Shown piece after piece: positions 1 through 5,028 of a stretch of DNA of 8,548 nucleotides. The notes beneath the pieces were generated by a model. That model had not been told where the DNA came from, made no database searches, and saw only the letters and a list, made by a program, of their open reading frames with translations. Every line of letters starts with the position of its first letter. Within the stretch, counting starts at the first letter, position 1. A program made the translations under genes and the position numbers. Source of the stretch: Herminiimonas sp. (lineage in GTDB: Bacteria; Pseudomonadota; Gammaproteobacteria; Burkholderiales; Burkholderiaceae); the NCBI GenBank assembly GCA_014377155.1, contig JACMQD010000026.1, positions 1-8,548 on the forward strand, read 5' to 3'.

Positions 1-835
1 CGGACAGTTTTTCGCCGGTGGCCTGGAAAATGGTCGGGTGCAGTACCGATTTGGTTTTGTTGATGTATTCGACGAAGCCGCGCGTGCCGCCTTCGAAGGC
101 GAAGGTTTCTTCCTTGCCGTTGCGCTGGTCGCTGAGCTTGATGCGCACGCCGTTGTTGAGGAAGGACAGTTCGCGGATGCGCTTGGCCAGAATTTCGTAA
201 TGGAATTCGATATGCGTGAAAATTTCTTCATCGGCCCAGAAATGCACTTCGGTGCCGCGCTTGTCAGTATCGCCAGTGACCTTGATCGGCGACACGACCA
301 TGCCGTCGATGGTTTCGATCTGGCGGTCCTGCGGAATGCCACGCACGAACTCCATGTCGTGCACCTTACCATCGCGGCGCACGGTCAGTTTTAGCAGCTT
401 GGACAGGCCGTTGACGCAGGATACGCCGACGCCGTGCAGGCCGCCGGAAACCTTGTACGAATTCTGGTCGAACTTGCCGCCGGCATGTAACTCGGTCATG
501 ACGATTTCAGCCGCGCTACGCTTGGGATCGTGCTTGTCATCCCATTTAATGCCGGTCGGGATGCCGCGACCATTGTCGGTGACCGAGATCGAGTTGTCGG
601 AATGGATCGTGACGTGGATTTCGGTACAGTGGCCGGCCAGCGATTCGTCGATCGAGTTGTCCAGCACTTCGAATACCAGATGGTGCAGGCCGGTGCCGTC
701 GGACGTGTCACCGATATACATGCCGGGACGCTTGCGCACTGCTTCCAGGCCTTCGAGGATCTGGATCGAGGACGCGCCGTATTGACTTGACTGCAGTGGC
801 GTAGTCGGGGTGTTGTCTTCTGGAATTGCGGACAT
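1..835 (-). CDS. gyrB: DNA gyrase subunit B, N-terminal 278 codons (runs off left edge)
   Basis: This is the ATPase subunit of DNA gyrase, which with GyrA introduces negative supercoils ahead of replication forks. Translation from ATG at 835 gives [15 protein letters not shown], then the GHKL ATPase core. The signature [19 protein letters not shown] is at residues 24–42. The Mg/ATP-binding region [10 protein letters not shown] is at 55–64, where E56 and N60 correspond to E42 and N46 of E. coli Gyr[10 protein letters not shown] is at 85–93, with D87 equivalent to D73. A glycine-rich ATP lid ([15 protein letters not shown]) follows. The frame stays open to base 1 with no stop or frameshift. The visible part covers the ATPase domain and the beginning of the transducer; the Toprim domain and tail lie outside the window. 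The start is supported by an AGAAGG Shine-Dalgarno at 841–846, 5 bases upstream. It lies 257 bases downstream of dnaN on the same strand, as usual for this locus. I saw no convincing promoter of its own in the gap. Confidence 0.97.
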   Translation of the reverse strand, partial: MSAIPEDNTPTTPLQSSQYGASSIQILEGLEAVRKRPGMYIGDTSDGTGLHHLVFEVLDNSIDESLAGHCTEIHVTIHSDNSISVTDNGRGIPTGIKWDDKHDPKRSAAEIVMTELHAGGKFDQNSYKVSGGLHGVGVSCVNGLSKLLKLTVRRDGKVHDMEFVRGIPQDRQIETIDGMVVSPIKVTGDTDKRGTEVHFWADEEIFTHIEFHYEILAKRIRELSFLNNGVRIKLSDQRNGKEETFAFEGGTRGFVEYINKTKSVLHPTIFQATGEKLS

Positions 836-938
836 GGATACCTTCTGTATAAAGCGTTACGTAATTCAAAAACAGGTTGCCGGCATCGTCGTCACCGGTC
901 GCCGGCGCATGATCGTGGCATCGCGTTATCGCGGTGCG

Positions 939-950
939 ACCAGCGCTGGT
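939..950. repeat. 12-bp perfect palindrome in the gyrB upstream region
   Basis: The 12-mer ACCAGCGCTGGT is its own reverse complement and lies about 105 bases upstream of the gyrB start. In the same gap the hexamer GCGTTA occurs three times (854–859, 923–928, 971–976), and the 9-mer ATCGCGTTA occurs twice (920–928 and 968–976). These could be operator half-sites in a gyrB control region, but no known regulator motif is recognised and short palindromes of this kind also arise by chance. Confidence 0.3.
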
Positions 951-1042
951 TTTATCTCTGCGCATCGATCGCGTTACGCCGTGTCAAACGATGTCGTAAC
1001 GATGAAATAGGGCCAAACAGCGTGCAAAAACAGGATTTCTAC

Positions 1043-1078
1043 ATGTGGCAAAGGGCCTTGCCGGCCCCTTGCTCACAT
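1043..1078 (-). terminator. Long hairpin just after dnaN, without an adjacent U-tract
   Basis: Fifteen bases after the dnaN stop, a transcript on this strand would fold into a stem of 5 + 10 base pairs: ATGTG, then a bulged A, then GCAAGGGGCC, a GGCAA loop, GGCCCTTTGC, and CACAT. Only one G·U wobble and one bulge interrupt it. The bases following the stem (GTAGAAATCC) are not a T-run; the first T5 comes over ten bases later. It is therefore not a textbook intrinsic terminator. It could stabilise the 3' end of dnaN mRNA, act in factor-dependent termination, or reduce read-through into gyrB. The fold is plain from the sequence; its role is inferred. Confidence 0.45.
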
Positions 1079-1092
1079 CATTCTTTCGCGTG

Positions 1093-2199
1093 TTAAATCC
1101 GCATCGGCATGACGACATACTTGAAGTCGGCATTGTCGGGCACGGTAATCAGCGCCGATGAATTGGCGTCGCCGAGCGCGATGTTGATCTGGTCGCACTT
1201 GAGGTTGTTGAGCACATCGAGCAGGTAGGTGACATTAAAGCCGATGTCGACCGTGTCGCCGCCGTAATCGATTTCGATTTCTTCGACCGCTTCTTCCTGG
1301 TCGGCATTGGTGGAACTGATCTTCATACTGCCCGGGCTCATCACGCAGCGTACGCCTTTGAACTTGTCGCTGGTCATGATCGCAGTACGTTGCAACGAGC
1401 GCAGCAATTGATCGCGGCTGATCGTGAAATCGTTCTTGTAACCTTTGGGCACGACCCGCGTGTAATCCGGGAACTTGCCTTCGACCAGTTTCGAGATTAG
1501 CTCGATGTCGGCAAAGGTCAGCTTAACCTGGTTGTTGGCGATGTCGAGCTGTACCGGCTCATCGCTTTCTTCGAGCAGGCGCTGCAGTTCGATGATGGTT
1601 TTACGCGGGATGATGACTTCCTGGCGCGGGAAATCCTGCTCGGTTTCGACCTGGCAAAACGCCAGACGATGGCCGTCAGTGGCGACCGCGATCACGTTCT
1701 TACCTTCGACTACCAGCAGCAAGCCGTTGAGGTAATAGCGGATGTCCTGCTGGGCCATCGAAAAATGGACCATGTTGAACAGGTGCTTGAGGGTTTTTTG
1801 CGGCAGGGTGACCGTGGCGTTGTAATGCTCGGCCTGGGTAACGGTGGGAAACTCCTCGGCGCCCAGCGTCTGCAATGCGAACCGTGATTTGCCGGACTGC
1901 ACTGTCATGCGCTTGTTCGCCAGCGACAACGACACATCGCCGGACTCCGGCAAGGCGCGCAGGATATCGAGCAGCTTGCGCGCCGCGACCGTGGTAGAGG
2001 CAATCTCGCTGCCGCTGCCGACCTGCGCATGCGTGGTGATCTGCACTTCGATGTCGGTAGACAAAAACGATACGCGCTCGCCGTCCTTGCGTATGAGGAT
2101 ATTGGCCAGAATCGGCAAGGTGTGCCGACGCTCGACAATACCACTCACGATTTGCAGTGGCCGGAGAAGGGTATCTCTGCTTGTTTTGACCAATTGCAT
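1093..2199 (-). CDS. dnaN: DNA polymerase III beta subunit (sliding clamp)
   Basis: The product is the ring-shaped clamp that tethers the replicative polymerase to DNA and serves as the docking site for ligase, mismatch repair and Hda-type proteins. From ATG at 2199 it is 368 residues, close to the 366 of E. coli. It begins MQLVKTSRDTLLRPLQIVSGIVERRHTLPILANIL, the conserved beta-clamp opening, and ends in YVVMPMRI, the conserved C-terminal strand of this family. Three clamp subdomains of about 120 residues each are expected from length, at roughly 1–120, 121–250 and 251–368. An in-frame TTG at 2214 would add five residues, but a clear AAGGA Shine-Dalgarno (2205–2209) sits between it and the ATG, so the ATG is preferred. 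It lies 266 bases downstream of dnaA on the same strand. That gap holds a terminator-like hairpin and DnaA boxes, so dnaN may be only partly co-transcribed with dnaA. I could not point to a convincing separate dnaN promoter. Confidence 0.98.
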   Translation of the reverse strand: MQLVKTSRDTLLRPLQIVSGIVERRHTLPILANILIRKDGERVSFLSTDIEVQITTHAQVGSGSEIASTTVAARKLLDILRALPESGDVSLSLANKRMTVQSGKSRFALQTLGAEEFPTVTQAEHYNATVTLPQKTLKHLFNMVHFSMAQQDIRYYLNGLLLVVEGKNVIAVATDGHRLAFCQVETEQDFPRQEVIIPRKTIIELQRLLEESDEPVQLDIANNQVKLTFADIELISKLVEGKFPDYTRVVPKGYKNDFTISRDQLLRSLQRTAIMTSDKFKGVRCVMSPGSMKISSTNADQEEAVEEIEIDYGGDTVDIGFNVTYLLDVLNNLKCDQINIALGDANSSALITVPDNADFKYVVMPMRI

Positions 2200-2204
2200 A
2201 TAGA

Positions 2205-2209
2205 TCCTT
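2205..2209 (-). promoter_or_regulatory. dnaN ribosome-binding site that fixes the start
   Basis: AAGGA on the minus strand, five bases upstream of the ATG at 2199. It lies downstream of the alternative TTG at 2214, so it cannot serve that codon. This supports the 368-residue product. Confidence 0.75.
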
Positions 2210-2256
2210 ATCAAAAGTTATGACGCTTAAAAACCTGCCCTTGATACCGTACCGCC

Positions 2257-2274
2257 ATGACCCGACACGGTCAT
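2257..2274. repeat. Inverted repeat ATGACC-N6-GGTCAT upstream of dnaN
   Basis: Perfect 6-bp arms separated by six bases, about 60 bases upstream of the dnaN start. It could be an operator-like dyad or a small hairpin in the dnaN leader. No known binding protein is recognised, and the arms are short enough to be chance. Confidence 0.25.
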
Positions 2275-2351
2275 TCTTCGTTTGCCACTAATTTTGCGAT
2301 GCCGCACGGGCACGCTTGAACCGATCTTGCCGCTTTCACATTTTGCCAGAA

Positions 2352-2381
2352 AAGCGCTGCCCGACGTGCGTCGACGCGCTT
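2352..2381 (-). terminator. Terminator- or attenuator-like hairpin between dnaA and dnaN
   Basis: Read on the minus strand, AAGCGC pairs with GCGCTT (6 bp). Inside it, after a GT/GGCA internal loop, CGAC pairs with GTCG around a GCAC loop. The stem runs straight into TTTTCT. It also contains the 10-bp palindrome GCGTCGACGC at 2368–2377. This is the right place to limit read-through from dnaA into dnaN and so let the two genes be expressed at different levels. The T-run is only four bases before a C, so termination would be partial at best. The role is inferred from shape and position. Confidence 0.35.
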
Positions 2382-2404
2382 AACTCTGTTTGACCGAGTG
2401 CAGC

Positions 2405-2447
2405 ATTTCCACAACTTTTACCGAAGATATCCACAAAGTTATCCACA
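2405..2447 (+). promoter_or_regulatory. Cluster of three DnaA boxes between dnaA and dnaN (candidate origin element)
   Basis: A perfect consensus DnaA box TTATCCACA is at 2439–2447. One with a single mismatch, ATATCCACA, is at 2427–2435, and a two-mismatch site, ATTTCCACA, is at 2405–2413. All three point the same way, and their starts are 22 and 12 bases apart, about two and one helical turns, so DnaA monomers could stack on one face. DnaA boxes beside dnaA/dnaN are a well-known mark of bacterial oriC. I do not see an obvious array of AT-rich 13-mers next to them. The cluster may be the origin, part of a bipartite origin, or a control site for dnaN. Confidence 0.65.
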
Positions 2448-2453
2448 GGCTGC

Positions 2454-2467
2454 GAGGCAGTTGCCTC
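2454..2467 (-). repeat. Small dyad GAGGCA-N2-TGCCTC overlapping the dnaA stop codon
   Basis: Perfect 6-bp arms with a two-base centre span the dnaA stop codon (TGA, complement of 2466–2468) and lie seven bases from the consensus DnaA box. It may be a weak 3'-end hairpin of dnaA mRNA. There is no T-run after it. Confidence 0.25.
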
Positions 2468-3848
2468 AACCTTTCAAGGTTTGTTCGAGTACATGCAGTT
2501 CATGGTTGCATTCCGGACTCTTGCCACGATCCGCAGCGATTTTGCGCACCGCATGCAGCACGGTCGTGTGATCGCGCCCACCGAACAGTTCGCCGATTTC
2601 CGGCAAGCTCTTTTGCGTAAGCTCCTTGGCAAGATACATCGCGATTTGCCGCGGCCGGGCGATATTAGCCGGCCGTTTTTTAGAATACATATCGGCAACT
2701 TTGATGTTGAAAAAATCAGCGACGGTTTTTTGAATATTCTCGACCGAAATTTGCCGATTTTGTACAGAAAGCAAGTCTTTCAATGCGTCCTTGACCACCT
2801 CGATGGTGATATCTTTGCCGTGAAACCGCGAATACGCCAGGATCTTGCGTAGTGCGCCTTCGAGTTCGCGTACGTTCGAGCGCAAGTGCTTGGCGACGAA
2901 AAAAGCGACGTCGTCGGAGAAGGTCACGCCTTCCTGGACCGCTTTTTTCAACAGGATCGCAACCCGCATTTCGAGTTCCGGCGGCTCGACGGCAACCGTC
3001 AGGCCAGAATCGAAACGTGAGATCAGGCGGTCGTCCATGCCCGTAATTTCTTTCGGATAGGTATCGCTGGTGATAATGATCTGCTTCTTGGCAGCAATCA
3101 GTGCTTCAAACGCATAGAAGAATTCTTCCTGGGTGCGGCTCTTGCCGCCGAAGAACTGAATATCATCGATCAGCAGCAGATCCAGCGAATGATAATAGCG
3201 CTTGAAATCGTCGAAACCCTTGCGCTGATAGGCCGTCACGACGTCCCGTACGTATTGCTCGGCATGGATATAGCGGATCTTGACGTTCGGGTTTTCGGCC
3301 AGAACCTGATTGCCGATAGCGTGGATCAGGTGCGTCTTGCCGAGGCCGACGCCGCCATACAGGAACAGCGGGTTATACGAAATGCCAGGATTATTGGCGA
3401 CCTGAATTGCAGCAGCGCGCGCCAGCTGATTGGCCTTGCCGGTGACGAAACTGTCGAATGTCAGTGCAGTGTTGATGCGGCTCTGGTCGCGCTTGGGTGA
3501 CACTTCGGGGACGGCTTCCGGCATCCGATCGAGCACATTGGCCGGCACTTCGTCGCCGTAACTGGCCACCGGCGCCGGCATCGCGCTCGGCTTGCGCGGC
3601 ACGTTGGTGCGCGGATCGAGCACGAAGTGGACATCGACCGGCTCATCCCAATATTGATTGGCAAGCGTGGTAATACGGCTGGCAAACTGGGTCTTGACCC
3701 AGTCCAGCTTAAAGCGGTTTGGTGCAGCGATCCGCAATCGGCCATCTTCGAAATCGAGGGGCGCGAGCGGTTTGATCCATGCACTGAATTGTTGAGGCGT
3801 CAGTTCCTGCTCGAGCTGGGCGGAGCAAACCTGCCAGAAATTTTCCAT
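2466..3848 (-). CDS. dnaA: Chromosomal replication initiator protein DnaA
   Basis: DnaA binds DnaA boxes at oriC as an ATP-bound filament, opens the duplex and loads the DnaB helicase. The protein is 460 residues, close to E. coli (467). Domain I (about 1–85) begins [28 protein letters not shown] and mediates self-association and helicase contact. A short proline-rich linker follows (about 86–125). The AAA+ domain has Walker A GGVGLGKT at 165–172, Walker B LLLIDD at 224–229, and box VII SRF with the arginine-finger candidate R278. Domain IV ends with the DNA-binding signature [11 protein letters not shown] at 423–433, which reads the DnaA box. ATG at 3848 is the first start in the frame and matches family N-termini. 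It has no good Shine-Dalgarno, which fits low expression of an initiator. A promoter with an overlapping DnaA box lies about 95–120 bases upstream, suggesting autoregulation. It is divergent from rpmH and followed by dnaN. Confidence 0.99.
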   Translation of the reverse strand: MENFWQVCSAQLEQELTPQQFSAWIKPLAPLDFEDGRLRIAAPNRFKLDWVKTQFASRITTLANQYWDEPVDVHFVLDPRTNVPRKPSAMPAPVASYGDEVPANVLDRMPEAVPEVSPKRDQSRINTALTFDSFVTGKANQLARAAAIQVANNPGISYNPLFLYGGVGLGKTHLIHAIGNQVLAENPNVKIRYIHAEQYVRDVVTAYQRKGFDDFKRYYHSLDLLLIDDIQFFGGKSRTQEEFFYAFEALIAAKKQIIITSDTYPKEITGMDDRLISRFDSGLTVAVEPPELEMRVAILLKKAVQEGVTFSDDVAFFVAKHLRSNVRELEGALRKILAYSRFHGKDITIEVVKDALKDLLSVQNRQISVENIQKTVADFFNIKVADMYSKKRPANIARPRQIAMYLAKELTQKSLPEIGELFGGRDHTTVLHAVRKIAADRGKSPECNHELHVLEQTLKG

Positions 3849-3940
3849 GTAATGTCAAGTGAAATGCTGTGGTGTCGCGCAACTCCATACCAGAGCCCGG
3901 CGGTTCATATCGCGGCAGGAACTGGCCACACGTTGCCTCT

Positions 3941-3969
3941 ATTCTACCCGTGCCGGACAGAGTTATCCA
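3941..3969 (-). promoter_or_regulatory. Probable dnaA promoter (TGGATA-17-TAGAAT)
   Basis: On the minus strand TAGAAT (3941–3946, 5/6 to the -10 consensus) lies exactly 17 bases after TGGATA (3964–3969, 4/6 to the -35 consensus). Transcription would start near 3934, giving a leader of roughly 85 bases. The -35 hexamer is inside a consensus DnaA box, so bound DnaA would occlude sigma-70 RNA polymerase. That is the classic negative autoregulation arrangement. The hexamers are seen in the sequence; promoter activity is inferred. Confidence 0.55.
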
Positions 3970-3971
3970 CA
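3963..3971 (+). promoter_or_regulatory. Consensus DnaA box in the dnaA promoter
   Basis: TTATCCACA, a 9/9 match to the stringent DnaA box, overlaps the -35 hexamer of the inferred dnaA promoter. It may repress dnaA and/or take part in origin function. No second strong box is found in this gap. ACTGGCCACA at 3921–3930 resembles one but has three mismatches. Confidence 0.75.
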
Positions 3972-4034
3972 GGCGTGGCGCTTATTTCGATTCGTCGTGG
4001 CGAATATTACTTTTGCCGAGTTGCAGCTAAGTGA

Positions 4035-4064
4035 TTGACAGCCAAGCGAAAAATGCTGTCTAAT
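4035..4064 (+). promoter_or_regulatory. Strong sigma-70 promoter of the rpmH operon
   Basis: TTGACA (4035–4040, 6/6) and TCTAAT (4059–4064, 5/6) are separated by 18 bases. Initiation is expected near 4071, leaving a 5' leader of about 125 bases before rpmH. Near-consensus strength is what a ribosomal-protein gene needs. This promoter probably also drives rnpA, yidD and yidC, because the first unambiguous terminator comes only after yidC. Confidence 0.75.
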
Positions 4065-4104
4065 TCTGGGTTCACCACCCGTGACGTTGGTTCGTTGTGT
4101 TGTC

Positions 4105-4132
4105 GCCGGCTTCGGCATCAGCATGCGCCGGT
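4105..4132 (+). other. Foldable segment in the rpmH 5' leader
   Basis: The leader can fold as CCGGC (4106–4110) with GCCGG (4127–4131), extended outward by one G·U pair. A second stem GCAT/ATGC (4115–4118 with 4123–4126) closes a CAGC loop, leaving a TTCG bulge on one side. A structured leader could affect L34 translation or mRNA stability. It matches no riboswitch class that I recognise, and there is no T-run making it an attenuator. Confidence 0.3.
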
Positions 4133-4196
4133 AGCAAAGGCACCATGCAATGGGCGTGATGATCCGATTTCTTATTTGCCGATTAGCGAGAACACA

Positions 4197-4331
4197 ATGA
4201 AACGTACTTACCAACCCTCAGTCGTACGCCGCAAGCGCACTCATGGCTTTCGCGTCCGTATGGCAACCCGCGGTGGCCGCGCTGTGCTCAATGCACGTCG
4301 CGCCAAAGGCCGCAAGCGCCTGGCTGCTTAA
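4197..4331 (+). CDS. rpmH: 50S ribosomal protein L34
   Basis: A 44-residue, very basic protein, [20 protein letters not shown] and onward, ending [11 protein letters not shown]. This is the full-length L34 family, which has nearly invariant KRTYQPS and HGFR motifs and binds 23S rRNA in the large subunit. The ATG at 4197 gives the canonical N-terminus. An upstream in-frame start at 4035 would prepend 54 unrelated residues and lies in the promoter, so it is rejected. The Shine-Dalgarno is weak (GCGAGA about ten bases upstream). It is the first gene of the rightward operon, with rnpA starting 24 bases after its stop in the same reading frame. Confidence 0.98.
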   Translation: MKRTYQPSVVRRKRTHGFRVRMATRGGRAVLNARRAKGRKRLAA

Positions 4332-4355
4332 GCCAAGCAACGCACTGCTGCTGGC

Positions 4356-4742
4356 GTGACCGGCGATCGTTCACAGCACTACCCGCGCGATCGGCGGATC
4401 GTTAAAACGGATGAATTTTCATCCGTTTTTCGTTTGCGACCTGTGCAGCGGACAACCCATTTCGTGTTGTATGCCCGCCCGAACCAGTTGCCGCAGGCGC
4501 GCCTCGGCGTAGTTGCTGCCAAGCGATTTGCGCCACGTGCCGCCACGCGCAATACCATCAAGCGCGTTACGCGCGAATTGTTCCGGCAAAGCGCGCTACC
4601 TGCCATGGATTGCATCGTCCGCTTGTCCAGGCCTGTCAATACCAAGAGCGGCCCGGCTACTTCCACGGCGTTGAAAGCGGCGTTGCGCGCCGAACTGACG
4701 CGGCTGTTCCAGGCGCACCTGCTGCCGGAAAGCGCGCCATGA
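4356..4742 (+). CDS. rnpA: Ribonuclease P protein component
   Basis: This is the protein cofactor of RNase P; with the RNA subunit it removes 5' leaders from pre-tRNAs. The product is 128 residues and strongly basic. It has the family core: KTDEFSSVF at 17–25, [11 protein letters not shown] at 33–43, [28 protein letters not shown] at about 50–77, and a C-terminal region around [10 protein letters not shown] at 84–93. The RNR.KR signature appears as RNTIKR (65–70), with threonine at the third position; the flanking basic residues are kept. No in-frame ATG occurs near the N-terminus. GTG at 4356 is the only reasonable start after the rpmH stop and has no evident Shine-Dalgarno, so translation is probably weak. 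A perfect inverted repeat with a T-run lies within codons 17–25. The stop codon overlaps the yidD start (ATGA), indicating coupling. Confidence 0.95.
   Translation: MTGDRSQHYPRDRRIVKTDEFSSVFRLRPVQRTTHFVLYARPNQLPQARLGVVAAKRFAPRAATRNTIKRVTRELFRQSALPAMDCIVRLSRPVNTKSGPATSTALKAALRAELTRLFQAHLLPESAP
4404..4430 (+). terminator. Perfect intrinsic-terminator-like hairpin inside the rnpA coding region
   Basis: AAAACGGATGAA (4404–4415) is followed by TT and its exact reverse complement TTCATCCGTTTT (4418–4429), then one more T. In RNA this folds as an 11-bp stem with a four-base loop, closed by A–U pairs and ending in U5. This is the shape of a Rho-independent terminator, and because it is symmetric it would act in both directions. 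It lies 73 bases after the rpmH stop and inside rnpA codons for [10 protein letters not shown], so partial termination would give abundant rpmH mRNA and little rnpA mRNA. The repeat is seen directly; function is inferred. The stem core is only moderately GC-rich, so read-through is expected. Confidence 0.55.
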
Positions 4743-4999
4743 AAGCGCTGCTGCTGGCATTGGTGCGCGCTTATCAGCTCGGTATCAGCCCCTTCATGGC
4801 GCCGCGCTGCCGCTTTCATCCGAGCTGCTCCAACTACGCGATCGAGGCGATCGGCGTGCATGGGGCGGCACGCGGCGGCGTCCTCGCCGCAAAACGCTTG
4901 TGCAGGTGTCACCCCTGGAATCCGGGCGGATTCGATCCGGTGCCACAAAAGCCATCCGAACCTTCTTCTACAACCGCTCGCGGTTGCGGCCACTCCTGA
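4739..4999 (+). CDS. yidD: Membrane protein insertion efficiency factor YidD
   Basis: A small 86-residue YidD-family protein. The family is thought to sit at the inner face of the membrane as an amphipathic helix and to assist YidC- and Sec-dependent insertion. An amphipathic N-terminal segment, [19 protein letters not shown], is followed by the cysteine-bearing signature [15 protein letters not shown] and then [14 protein letters not shown], both hallmarks of the family. The last fifteen or so residues ([13 protein letters not shown]) are a low-complexity tail of the sort that varies among members. The ATG overlaps the rnpA stop in an ATGA, and a GGAA is placed eight bases upstream, so translation is likely coupled to rnpA. 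yidC begins 29 bases downstream, which fits a shared role in membrane protein biogenesis. Confidence 0.95.
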   Translation: MKALLLALVRAYQLGISPFMAPRCRFHPSCSNYAIEAIGVHGAARGGVLAAKRLCRCHPWNPGGFDPVPQKPSEPSSTTARGCGHS

Positions 5000-5028
5000 A
5001 TTCCTGATCACTCTCACCAAATACATTT

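Larger units (their letters stand above)
3849..4196. other. dnaA–rpmH divergent intergenic region
   Basis: This 348-base stretch separates the leftward dnaA arm from the rightward rpmH arm. It holds the inferred dnaA promoter, one perfect DnaA box, a strong promoter for rpmH and about 125 bases of rpmH leader with a foldable segment, each listed separately. No small gene with a credible ribosome-binding site is visible. The stretch from about 3980 to 4065 is visibly more AT-rich than the surrounding coding sequence. All genes in the window except tRNA-Asn are transcribed away from this gap, as expected if a replication origin lies in or next to it. Only one good DnaA box is seen here, so its status as oriC is not proven. 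Confidence 0.6.

Noticed and set aside
983..988. TTGACA (complement strand) upstream of gyrB as a -35
   Set aside because: No acceptable -10 hexamer lies 16–18 bases downstream; the nearest candidate is at 25 bases.
2200..2214. TTG at 2214 as a longer dnaN start
   Set aside because: The AAGGA Shine-Dalgarno lies between it and the ATG at 2199, and family members begin MQLVKT.
3849..3861. TTGACA just upstream of the dnaA start codon as a promoter
   Set aside because: A promoter here would start inside dnaA, and no -10 follows at proper spacing.
3921..3930. ACTGGCCACA as a second DnaA box in the dnaA–rpmH gap
   Set aside because: Three mismatches to TTATCCACA, including core positions.
4035..4196. 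Upstream extension of rpmH by 54 codons
   Set aside because: It starts inside the -35 element of the rpmH promoter, and L34 homologues begin MKRTYQPS.
4379..5026. A 215-codon minus-strand frame across rnpA and yidD
   Set aside because: Shadow of two well-identified genes; low-complexity basic product with no family resemblance.
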